The translations under genes were made by a program, and so were the position numbers. A stretch of DNA of 33,880 nucleotides from assembly GCA_020831935.1 (NCBI GenBank), contig JAFIFR010000009.1, forward strand, positions 1 through 33,880, read 5' to 3'. The notes under the pieces are model-generated. The model saw only the letters and a program-made list of their open reading frames with translations, made no database searches and had not been told where the DNA came from. The stretch comes from Alkalimonas sp. GTDB taxonomy: Bacteria > Pseudomonadota > Gammaproteobacteria > Enterobacterales > Alteromonadaceae. Positions 8,080 to 15,853 of this stretch are shown piece by piece (the first letter of the stretch is position 1; each line of letters starts with the position of its first letter).

Positions 8080-9239
8080 ATAGGGTACTTGAACGGGATT
8101 TGAGCAGTTGCCTAGGCCTCACTGCCGCCGAGTTGCGACGGGCCGGCGCGACTGCAACCGCCACTGAAATCAACCAGCAGCCTGCTTTATGGCAACAGCT
8201 GCTGCACGAGGTGACTCAGGACCATTTTAGTTTAACGGCCTGGTGGCAGCAGTTGAAGCAGCAGGCTGGCATGCGCATTATTCTGACAGGAGCTGGCACC
8301 TCGGCCTTCATCGGGCAGGCACTGGCACCTTATCTGCAACAGCAACTGGGCAGCCGGCATCGGGTAGAAGCCATCGCTACCACCGATCTGGTCAGCCATC
8401 CTCAGCTCTACCTGGCCGGGGATAGCCCGGTATTGCTGATCTCCTATGGCCGCTCTGGCAACAGCCCGGAAAGTGTGGCTGCTGCTGAATTGGTCAGGCA
8501 GTTGCACCCGGGCAGCCATCATCTGGTGCTAAGCTGCAATGCCGAAGGCAAATTGGCGTTGATGGCGCAGGCCGATCCGGCCAGCCGGCTTTGGTTAATG
8601 CCGCTTGAAGCCAATGATCAGAGTTTTGCCATGACCAGCAGCTACAGCTGCATGTTGTTGGCCACCTTGTTGTTGTTTGGTGCCGAGCCCTCAGAGGCCA
8701 AGCGGATGATTGATTGCTGCCAACAGCTGCTGGAACAGCGGGTGGCGCAACTTAAAACACTGTCAGCGCAACCTTGTGAGCGGATGGTGTTTCTTGGCTC
8801 GGGTCCGCTGCAAGCGGTAGCACGTGAGTTGGCGCTAAAGTATCTGGAGCTGACCGCGGGTAAAATCCCGAGCTTCTACGACACGGCTCTGGGTTTTCGC
8901 CATGGGCCCAAGTCTCTGGTGAATAGCCGTACTCAGCTGCTGCTGCTGGATGCTTTTCAGCCCTACAGTCGACGCTATGATCTCGATATGCATCAGGAGC
9001 TTGCTCGGGATGAGCAAGCCATCTCGGTGCAGTTGGCTTCACAGTATTTGGTGGCTGATTATCAACCAGCCGACGACATCTGGTTGTGCTTCCCGTACGC
9101 TCTTTGCGGTCAGCTGCTGGCATTTTTCAAAGCGCTGGAGCTGGGCGTATCCCCGGACAACCCATGCCCGTCCGGTTTGGTCAATCGGGTGGTGCAGGGC
9201 GTCACCATCTACCCGCTGCCAACAGGGCAAAGACCATGA
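8076..9239 (+). CDS. agaS: AgaS, galactosamine-6-phosphate deaminase/isomerase (SIS domain)
   Basis: The 387-residue product has two SIS domains, like E. coli AgaS (about 384). The first SIS site includes ILTGAGTSAFIGQAL (near residue 67) and ISYGRSGNSPES (near 120). The second includes FLGSGPLQAVARELALKY (near 240) and ALGFRHGPKSLV. It should convert galactosamine-6-phosphate to tagatose-6-phosphate with loss of ammonia in the cytoplasm. It overlaps both neighbours by ATGA, indicating translational coupling in agaZ-agaS-agaK. A glucosamine-6-phosphate-type SIS isomerase would be the alternative, but the neighbourhood favours the GalN-6-P enzyme. Confidence 0.92.
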   Translation: MNRVLERDLSSCLGLTAAELRRAGATATATEINQQPALWQQLLHEVTQDHFSLTAWWQQLKQQAGMRIILTGAGTSAFIGQALAPYLQQQLGSRHRVEAIATTDLVSHPQLYLAGDSPVLLISYGRSGNSPESVAAAELVRQLHPGSHHLVLSCNAEGKLALMAQADPASRLWLMPLEANDQSFAMTSSYSCMLLATLLLFGAEPSEAKRMIDCCQQLLEQRVAQLKTLSAQPCERMVFLGSGPLQAVARELALKYLELTAGKIPSFYDTALGFRHGPKSLVNSRTQLLLLDAFQPYSRRYDLDMHQELARDEQAISVQLASQYLVADYQPADDIWLCFPYALCGQLLAFFKALELGVSPDNPCPSGLVNRVVQGVTIYPLPTGQRP

Positions 9240-10150
9240 CTGTGTATTATGGACTGGACATCGGTGGTACCAAAATGGAGATGGCCATCTACGATGCCAA
9301 CTGGACCTTGCTGCATGAATGGCGTGTATCAACCCCCGGGGGCGATTACCCGCAGTTTTTGCAGCAAGTACAGCAACTGGTCGCGCAGGCAGATCAGTGG
9401 AGTGGTCAGCATGGCATGCTTGGCATTGCATTGCCTGGCATCAGCGATGCGCAGGGGCTGGTGATCTCCAGCAACCTGCCCTGCTTAAATCAACAACCGG
9501 TGGCAGACGACCTGCAAGCGCTGCTAACACGACCTGTGGTGATCGAAAATGATTGCCGCAGCTTCGTTTTATCCGAAGCCCGGCTGGGTGCAGGTCAAGA
9601 CTTTAACCGGGTGCTGGGGGTGATTCTTGGCACTGGCTGTGGCGGTGGTTTCTACGCCGATGGTCAGTTGCAGCAGGGAGCCCAGCAACTGGTGGGGGAG
9701 TTTGGTCATCAAAGTCTGGCTGCCCGGGTGATCCAGCAGCACCAGCTGCCACTGTTCCGCTGCGGCTGCGGTTTGCTTGGCTGCGCAGAAACCTATGTTT
9801 CAGGCCGGGGCCTGGAGCGATTGTACCAACATCTACAGGGCAACCAAGCCAGCACCTATCAATGGTTGGAGGCTTACCGTGCCGGTGAGGCCGCAGCGCA
9901 AGCCACCTTTGCTGTCTATATGGATGCATTGGGTGCCGTGTTGGCGGCACAAATTCTGGCTTACGATCCCGATATCATCGTGCTGGGTGGGGGCTTATCC
10001 GATATTGCCGAAATCATTGCTGCAGCACCTGCCGCGGTGAGACCTCACCTGTTTGCAGGCTTGGAAGTACCGCCTATTCGGGCAGCCGCTGCCGGTGCGG
10101 CCAGCGGCAAGCGTGGCGCAGCTTTAGCCGGAGCTTTGCATGAACATTGA
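9236..10150 (+). CDS. agaK: ROK-family N-acetylgalactosamine kinase
   Basis: The product is 304 residues. The start is the ATG at 9236, overlapping the agaS stop; the open frame back to 9086 only translates agaS in another frame. It has the ROK ATP-binding motif LDIGGTK (Asp8-Lys13), the catalytic Asp in ENDCRSF (Asp106), and the ROK zinc site built from His158 and the cysteines of CGCGLLGC (Cys176, Cys178, Cys183), followed by ETYVSGRGL. In Shewanella-type GalNAc pathways the AgaK kinase phosphorylates GalNAc at C6 after permease import, replacing the PTS step of E. coli. This operon has a permease and no PTS genes, matching that design. ROK specificity cannot be read from sequence, so GalNAc is inferred from context. 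Confidence 0.88.
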   Translation: MTVYYGLDIGGTKMEMAIYDANWTLLHEWRVSTPGGDYPQFLQQVQQLVAQADQWSGQHGMLGIALPGISDAQGLVISSNLPCLNQQPVADDLQALLTRPVVIENDCRSFVLSEARLGAGQDFNRVLGVILGTGCGGGFYADGQLQQGAQQLVGEFGHQSLAARVIQQHQLPLFRCGCGLLGCAETYVSGRGLERLYQHLQGNQASTYQWLEAYRAGEAAAQATFAVYMDALGAVLAAQILAYDPDIIVLGGGLSDIAEIIAAAPAAVRPHLFAGLEVPPIRAAAAGAASGKRGAALAGALHEH

Positions 10151-11309
10151 ACCTTACCAGATCCTGGCGCCCAGAGTGCTCACCCCGGAAGGCTGGCGCT
10201 ACCAGCACTACCTGCAGATTGCCGATGGCTGCATTGTCGATATTCAGACTGAACCTAAGGCGGGTTGGCCGCTGCACCGCCTGTCGGAAGGCTCCTTGGT
10301 GCCAGGCTTGATTGATGTTCAGGTCAATGGCGGTGGCGGCGCCTTGTTTAATCAGCAACCGACTCGTCAGGGGTTGCGGCAAATGCTGAGTGCCCACGCC
10401 CGCTTTGGTACCACCGGTATGGTGCCAACGGTCATCACCGACTCGGTCGGGGTTATGCAGCAGGCCGCCGACACCATATCGGCTGCACTTGCCGCCAAAG
10501 AGCCCGGCGTACTGGGCATTCACTTCGAAGGCCCTCATTTGTCTCTGGCGAAAAAAGGGGTGCACCCGCCGGCTCATATCCGCTCGCTGACCGATGCGGA
10601 GTGGAATTTGTACCAGCGCAACGATTTAGGCATCAAGGTGGTGACTTTGGCCCCGGAAAGAGTCGCCCCGGAGCTCATAGCCGAGCTGGTTGCGGAGGAT
10701 GTCCGGGTTTGTTTAGGCCACTCCAATGCCGATGCCGCCACAGTGCAAGCAGCGCTAAACGCCGGTGCCACCGGCTTCACCCATTTGTACAACGGCATGT
10801 CGCCACTGACATCGCGCGAGCCAGGCATGGTGGGGGCCGCTTTGACCGACAGGCGTAGTTGGTGTGGCATTATTCTGGATGGTCACCATCTGCATCCGCT
10901 TGCCGCTTTGCTGGCTTATCAGGCCAAGCCAAAAGGAAAACTGTTTTTGGTCACCGATGCCATGTCACCTGTTGGTACCGAGCAAACACAGTTTGATTTC
11001 TTTGATGGTCAGGTGGTGCGCCAGGGCAGCCGTTTGACCGATCCAAGCGGCTCTTTGGCGGGCTCGGTGCTGGACATGATCACCGCCGTGCAACAAGCCA
11101 GTCAGCAATTGGGTGTTAGCCTGGCCGAAGCATTGGACATGGCGTCGGCCTTCCCGGCTGACTTTCTGGGTTGTGCTGACCGGTTGGGTCGTCTGGCACC
11201 GGGTAAACAGGCCGATATGGTCTGGCTGGACGACTCGCAGCAAGTTCGACAAAGCTGGGTCGCCGGTCGGCCATTTTATCTGGATCCACAATCGAAGGTA
11301 GCGTTATGA
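10140..11309 (+). CDS. agaAII: N-acetylgalactosamine-6-phosphate deacetylase (NagA family, AgaAII type)
   Basis: The 389-residue product belongs to the NagA family of the amidohydrolase superfamily. Metal and catalytic residues align with E. coli NagA: Glu130 in HFEGPHLS, His194 in LGHSNADA, His215 in THLYNGMSP, the substrate His in DGHHLHP, and the catalytic Asp273 in VTDAMSP. It should deacetylate GalNAc-6-phosphate to GalN-6-phosphate and acetate in the cytoplasm. It overlaps agaK by 11 nt and the permease gene by 4 nt. In this cluster it fills the AgaAII slot; activity on GlcNAc-6-phosphate is possible, as the two subgroups are hard to separate by eye. Confidence 0.9.
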   Translation: MNIEPYQILAPRVLTPEGWRYQHYLQIADGCIVDIQTEPKAGWPLHRLSEGSLVPGLIDVQVNGGGGALFNQQPTRQGLRQMLSAHARFGTTGMVPTVITDSVGVMQQAADTISAALAAKEPGVLGIHFEGPHLSLAKKGVHPPAHIRSLTDAEWNLYQRNDLGIKVVTLAPERVAPELIAELVAEDVRVCLGHSNADAATVQAALNAGATGFTHLYNGMSPLTSREPGMVGAALTDRRSWCGIILDGHHLHPLAALLAYQAKPKGKLFLVTDAMSPVGTEQTQFDFFDGQVVRQGSRLTDPSGSLAGSVLDMITAVQQASQQLGVSLAEALDMASAFPADFLGCADRLGRLAPGKQADMVWLDDSQQVRQSWVAGRPFYLDPQSKVAL

Positions 11310-12676
11310 CAACGAGCTTTAAGCAACAGAGCAGCTTCTTTCCGATGCTGTTGATTGGTATTTTGTTTTTTGTGTTTGGCTTTGTGACCTGGCTGAACGG
11401 TGCTCTTATTCCATTTTTAAAAATTGTCTGTGAACTGAATGAGTTTCAGGCCTTGTTGGTCGCTTTTGCATTTTACATTGCCTATGTGGTGATGGCCCTG
11501 CCGATGTCGGTATTGCTGAACCGCTTTGGTTATAAGCACGGCATGACCATTGGGCTTGGCATCATGGTGCTGGGATCTGTGTTGTTTATACCGGCGGCAC
11601 AAAGTGCTCACTATGCATTCTTTTTGCTGGCGCTCTTCGTACTGGGAACCGGCCTGACCATCTTGCAGACAGCCGCCAACCCCTACATTGTTTGCATCGG
11701 CCCGCGTGAAAGTGCGGCCATGCGCATCAGCATCATGGGCATTGTCAACAAGGGGGCCGGCTTCATTGTGCCTTTGATCTTTGCGGCCTGGATCCTGACC
11801 GGGATGGAGCAGTACACCGAAGAAGCCATGGCCTTGCTGACACCCGAGCAGCAAGCGATAGAGCTGCAAGCCCTGTCAAATCGGCTGGTGGTGCCCTATT
11901 TGTACATGACGGCGGCCTTGCTGGGGTTAATGGCGTTTGTGCACTTTTCCCGCTTGCCGGAGCCGGATTTATCCGAGCCCGAGCCTGCTGCGGATGCAGT
12001 GACCACCCTGGTGGCAGAAACCGAGCAAGCGGCTATGACTACAAAGTCGACGGAATCGGATTGGCGGGCGATTTGGCGTCACCCGCAACTGGTGCTGGGG
12101 TTTATTGCCTTGTTCTTTTACGTTGGGGTGGAAGTCATCGCCGGTGACAGCATTGGGCTCTATGGTCAGGGGCTTGGTGTGGCGCATTTTGGCGTGCTGA
12201 CCTCCTACACCATGGCGTTTATGGTGGCGGGCTATTTGCTTGGAGTGCTGTTGATCCCGCGTTATTTGTCGCAATCGGCGGCTTTGCTGGGCTCGGCACT
12301 GGCAGGTCTGGTCTTTACACTCGGTATTTTGCTTAGCTCCACGGAGCAATCCGTGCTATCGGATTGGACGCTGGGTTTGGTTGGCATACCAGCCGTGCCG
12401 GATTCGGTGCTTTTTGTCGCCTTGCTTGGATTTGCCAATGCGTTGGTTTGGCCAGCAGTCTGGCCGCTGGCGTTGCAAGGACTGGGGCGTCTAACGGCCA
12501 CTGGCTCGGCCTTGCTGATTATGGGCATCGCTGGCGGCGCTTTATTGCCACTGGTCTATGGCTATCTGGCGCATAGCAGCGGCAACAGCCAATCGGCTTA
12601 CTGGATGCTGTTGCCTTGCTATGCCTTTATCCTGTTTTACGCCATCAAAGGCCATAAAATCAAACAGTGGCGATAA
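11306..12676 (+). CDS. agaP: FucP-family MFS sugar permease, probable GalNAc:proton symporter
   Basis: The 456-residue protein has about 12 hydrophobic helices and the fucose/glucose-galactose (FHS/FucP) subfamily signatures: FFVFGFVTWLNGALIPFLK in helix 1, NRFGYKHGM after helix 2 and TILQTAANPYI in helix 4. A charged loop of about 35 residues (near 215-250) separates the two halves. It is the last gene of the operon, starting in an ATGA overlap with the deacetylase gene. With a cytoplasmic kinase and no PTS, it is the logical inner-membrane importer of free GalNAc. Specificity within the family is contextual; a GlcNAc permease (NagP-like) is the main alternative. No clear terminator follows in 12677-12766. 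Confidence 0.87.
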   Translation: MTTSFKQQSSFFPMLLIGILFFVFGFVTWLNGALIPFLKIVCELNEFQALLVAFAFYIAYVVMALPMSVLLNRFGYKHGMTIGLGIMVLGSVLFIPAAQSAHYAFFLLALFVLGTGLTILQTAANPYIVCIGPRESAAMRISIMGIVNKGAGFIVPLIFAAWILTGMEQYTEEAMALLTPEQQAIELQALSNRLVVPYLYMTAALLGLMAFVHFSRLPEPDLSEPEPAADAVTTLVAETEQAAMTTKSTESDWRAIWRHPQLVLGFIALFFYVGVEVIAGDSIGLYGQGLGVAHFGVLTSYTMAFMVAGYLLGVLLIPRYLSQSAALLGSALAGLVFTLGILLSSTEQSVLSDWTLGLVGIPAVPDSVLFVALLGFANALVWPAVWPLALQGLGRLTATGSALLIMGIAGGALLPLVYGYLAHSSGNSQSAYWMLLPCYAFILFYAIKGHKIKQWR

Positions 12677-12702
12677 GCTACTGAGCAAAAAAGACTTGCT
12701 TC

Positions 12703-12730
12703 TTCGTTATCCGACCAAAGCGGCTATACT
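12703..12730 (+). promoter_or_regulatory. Weak candidate promoter for the hybrid kinase gene
   Basis: A good -10 TATACT (12725-12730) lies about 37 nt before the TTG start of the kinase gene, with a poor -35 (TTCGTT, 12703-12708) at 16-nt spacing. If real it separates the kinase transcription unit from the GalNAc operon. Confidence 0.3.
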
Positions 12731-12766
12731 CTGGGGTAGATTTAAATTGCTAGCAGAGGAAGCCGC

Positions 12767-15700
12767 TTGCTGAGCCCTTTTTCAACACCCAGTCACTTTT
12801 TGCGCTTTAGTCGCAGAAGGCTTTGGCTATGGAGCTATGTCAGCCTGCTGGGTGCGCTGATCAATCTGCTGGTGTTGCAACTGCCATTGCTGGCTCCCTT
12901 GTTGTTGGGCAATACGGCATTTTTGGTGCTATTGCTCCGATTGGGACCAGCTTGGGGGCTGGCTTGTTTCGCTGTAGTCACGCTACCATTTTGGGGAGCC
13001 TGGCTTTGGTGGCTGAGCCTGGCCGAATTTTGTCTGGTGTTTTTAGCCTGGCGGCTTGGTCAACAAAAAATCGGCCACCTTTACCTGTGTTGCTGGCCTT
13101 TGCTTGCTGTTGCGGTTGTGTTGTATCAACTTTGGCTTGGCGCAGGTATTGGATTTGCCCTGCTGATCAGTGGGGTGCTGGCTCTGGGAGGGGTGCTCAA
13201 CCTCTTTGGCAGCAAAATGATTCTGAATGTGGCCATCGGCAAAGGTCAAAGTCAGCATCAGCCGTTAGCAGAGCAATTGGCTGGCCGAATTACAGTGTTT
13301 TCGGCAGTACCTGCGCTGGTATTGATTTTGGCAGCCTTGCACGCCTATGTGATCTGGGATCTGAGCAAGCGCCATGAACAGTTGATTCGGCTGGAGCAGC
13401 ACTTTCTTAATTACAGTGCCAATCAATTGCAGCAGTTTCGGGCTGCCGTGAAACAAGCAGCACTGAGTTACAGCCGGCAGCCGGATGCGGGAGTGTTAAC
13501 TGATTTACTGGCCATGCAGCCGCATTTTATTTCAACGGCTATTGTGGATGCTGTTGGCGATGTGACGGATTACCGTATCCGAACCGGTGAACAGTTGCAA
13601 GGGCCGGTCAATGTGGCTGATCGTGCCTACTTTGAGCAGCTGAAGCTGAAACCGGTAGGCAGTTTTGTCAGCGATGCCTATGTCGGGCGGGGATTGGGGC
13701 ATGACTTGCTATTTGCAGTGAGTGCGCCGATGCTGAGCGCGCAGCAAGAATTCCGGGGCATTGTGCAAGCCTCTGTGTTGTTGTCCTCTTTAATCCAACA
13801 GTTGCAGCCAGCTGAAGCCAGCCCGAATATGCGCGCTGTGCTGCTGGATAAACAGGACCAGTTGATTTGGTCGGTGCCATCATCCGAGGCCTATGGCCGC
13901 TCCTTCCGTATCGGAGCCGACTTGTTGCCCGGTAAACTGGTGTTTGCTTCGTCCTGGCTCAGCCCAGATGGCGGCATTCAGTTGAACCAGCCAGGCCGCA
14001 GCTTTATTCGCCAGCATCAAACCGATGATGGCTGGCTGTTGCTGCTGCAGTATCGGTTGGACTCGGTATTGCTGGGTTACAACGTGCTGACTTTGATGGT
14101 GATTTTGCTGGCTATTCTGGCTTTGTGGCTGCTTAATCGCAGCTCTTTCTATGTGGTTCGGCTCTATACCCGGCCTTTAAAGCAACTGATACAGTCCATT
14201 CAGCGGTTGGAACTGCAACAGCAAGCTCCATTTTGCGACCTGTCGGATCGCGTATCAGGGCTTGAAGTGCAACAATTGTTTGAGGCCTACAATGCCATGG
14301 TGGTGCGTTTGCATCAGGCTGGCAGCCGGCTGGAAGAGCTGAATAGTAGTCTGGAGCAACGGGTCAGACAACGTACCGAGGAGTTGCAAACCGAGCGGGA
14401 CAGAGCGACCGAACTGGCAGAAGTAAAATCCCGCTTTCTGGCCACCATGAGTCATGAACTACGCACCCCATTAACCGCCATCATCGGTTATACCGAGCAG
14501 TTGCTGCGTCAGCAAAAGCAGGAATCTTCGCAACACGATCAGCTGCAGGTGATCGCCCGCAACAGCCGCTATTTGCTGGATGTCGTTAACGACATTTTGG
14601 ATGCTGCCAAGCTGGAAGAAGGCAAGTTGACCATGGTGCGACAGCCGGTGGCATTGGCAGCTTTGCTGCAGGACTTGTGCAGTGATGTCAACAAACTGGC
14701 CAAAAGTAAAAAGCTGCAGTTGGAAGTCGTGATTGCGGACGATATTCCAGCTTGGCTGCTGTTGGACCCACAGCGGGTGCGTCAAATTCTGCTGAACTTA
14801 TTAAGCAATGCCATTAAATTTACCGAGCAGGGCAAGGTGGTGCTGCGAGCATCCAGATTATCGGCTCACCGCTTGCAGGTGGAAGTGAGCGACACCGGCA
14901 TCGGCATGAGCATGGAGCAGCTGGAGAAGATTTTCTCAGCTTTCGAGCAAGCAGACTCCGGCACCAGCCGCAAATACGGTGGAACCGGCCTTGGGTTGCA
15001 CATTAGTTATCAGCTGGCTGAATTGATGCAAGGCGAATTGTCGGTCAGCAGTTTGTTAGGGCAGGGCAGTCATTTCCGGTTGGAGTTGCCCCTGGTGGAG
15101 CCTGAAGCTGAGCAGCTGGCTAAACAGCAGTCCTTGCAGCCACTCTCCTGGCAAGTGCCAGTACTGCAGGGGCAGGTGCTGGTGGTTGATGATGTGGCGG
15201 ATATTCGGTTGCTGGTGGCGGACTTGCTTGAGCAAAGTGGTTTAACCGTGACTCAGGCTGAAAATGGCGAGCAAGCTACGCAGCTGGCCCAGCAGCAGCG
15301 GTATGACCTAATCTTAATGGATATGAATATGCCTGTTTTAGATGGCGCTGAAGCCACTCGGCGATTGCGACAGGTTGGTCTGCAGTTGCCGATTTTGGCA
15401 TTGACCGCCGATGTACTGCCGGAAGATAAAGCGGTGTTTTTGCAAGCCGGTTGCAATGAAGTGTTGACCAAGCCGATTGACCCGCCTGAGTTGTATCAGA
15501 TGGTGCAACAGTATCTGCAGGGGCAGCCGCAGGTGGAGGCAAAGCCAGACAAGGCCCAGGCTGCAATCAAGCGGATTGAGGCACTAAAACAAAGCTACCT
15601 GCAGCAGCTGCCAGCACAGTTGCAGCAATTGCAAGCCTTTGTGGCCAAGCAAGATGAGGCCCAGATTCTGGGGTTACTGCATCAGATCAAAGGCACCGCC

Positions 15701-15823
15701 GGCAGCTTTGGCCTGGCAGCTATCAGTCAGTGCGCTGCTCGTTTGGAGCAGCAGCAAAAAAAAGGCCAGCGCATCACAGCAGAAGACTGCGAGGCGCTGG
15801 CTGCGTTGATGCAGTCCGCTTAA
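12767..15823 (+). CDS. Membrane hybrid sensor histidine kinase (HisKA-HATPase-REC-HPt)
   Basis: The 1018-residue protein starts at TTG 12767, 6 nt after AGAGGA; no ATG is better placed. The N-terminus (about 20-150) has several membrane helices, then a helix at about 175-195, a periplasmic Cache-like region (about 200-435, with NVADRAYFEQL and GRGLGHDLLFAVSAP), and a last helix at about 440-460. A coiled-coil linker leads to HisKA with SHELRTP (His563), HATPase motifs NLLSNAIKFT, DTGIGM and GGTGLGL, a receiver domain with phospho-acceptor Asp852 in LILMDMNMP, and an HPt domain with His972 in LHQIKGTAGSFG. This is a full BarA/ArcB-like phosphorelay lacking only a DNA-binding response regulator, which is not nearby. 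The stimulus is unknown; adjacency to the GalNAc operon may be accidental. Confidence 0.93.
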   Translation: MLSPFSTPSHFLRFSRRRLWLWSYVSLLGALINLLVLQLPLLAPLLLGNTAFLVLLLRLGPAWGLACFAVVTLPFWGAWLWWLSLAEFCLVFLAWRLGQQKIGHLYLCCWPLLAVAVVLYQLWLGAGIGFALLISGVLALGGVLNLFGSKMILNVAIGKGQSQHQPLAEQLAGRITVFSAVPALVLILAALHAYVIWDLSKRHEQLIRLEQHFLNYSANQLQQFRAAVKQAALSYSRQPDAGVLTDLLAMQPHFISTAIVDAVGDVTDYRIRTGEQLQGPVNVADRAYFEQLKLKPVGSFVSDAYVGRGLGHDLLFAVSAPMLSAQQEFRGIVQASVLLSSLIQQLQPAEASPNMRAVLLDKQDQLIWSVPSSEAYGRSFRIGADLLPGKLVFASSWLSPDGGIQLNQPGRSFIRQHQTDDGWLLLLQYRLDSVLLGYNVLTLMVILLAILALWLLNRSSFYVVRLYTRPLKQLIQSIQRLELQQQAPFCDLSDRVSGLEVQQLFEAYNAMVVRLHQAGSRLEELNSSLEQRVRQRTEELQTERDRATELAEVKSRFLATMSHELRTPLTAIIGYTEQLLRQQKQESSQHDQLQVIARNSRYLLDVVNDILDAAKLEEGKLTMVRQPVALAALLQDLCSDVNKLAKSKKLQLEVVIADDIPAWLLLDPQRVRQILLNLLSNAIKFTEQGKVVLRASRLSAHRLQVEVSDTGIGMSMEQLEKIFSAFEQADSGTSRKYGGTGLGLHISYQLAELMQGELSVSSLLGQGSHFRLELPLVEPEAEQLAKQQSLQPLSWQVPVLQGQVLVVDDVADIRLLVADLLEQSGLTVTQAENGEQATQLAQQQRYDLILMDMNMPVLDGAEATRRLRQVGLQLPILALTADVLPEDKAVFLQAGCNEVLTKPIDPPELYQMVQQYLQGQPQVEAKPDKAQAAIKRIEALKQSYLQQLPAQLQQLQAFVAKQDEAQILGLLHQIKGTAGSFGLAAISQCAARLEQQQKKGQRITAEDCEALAALMQSA

Positions 15824-15853
15824 CTGGTTGCTAAGGGACTGCCTCGGTCAGAT

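Noticed and set aside
9086-9235. N-terminal extension of agaK by 50 codons
   Set aside because: The ROK motif begins right after the ATG at 9236, which overlaps the agaS stop; the extension only re-reads agaS.
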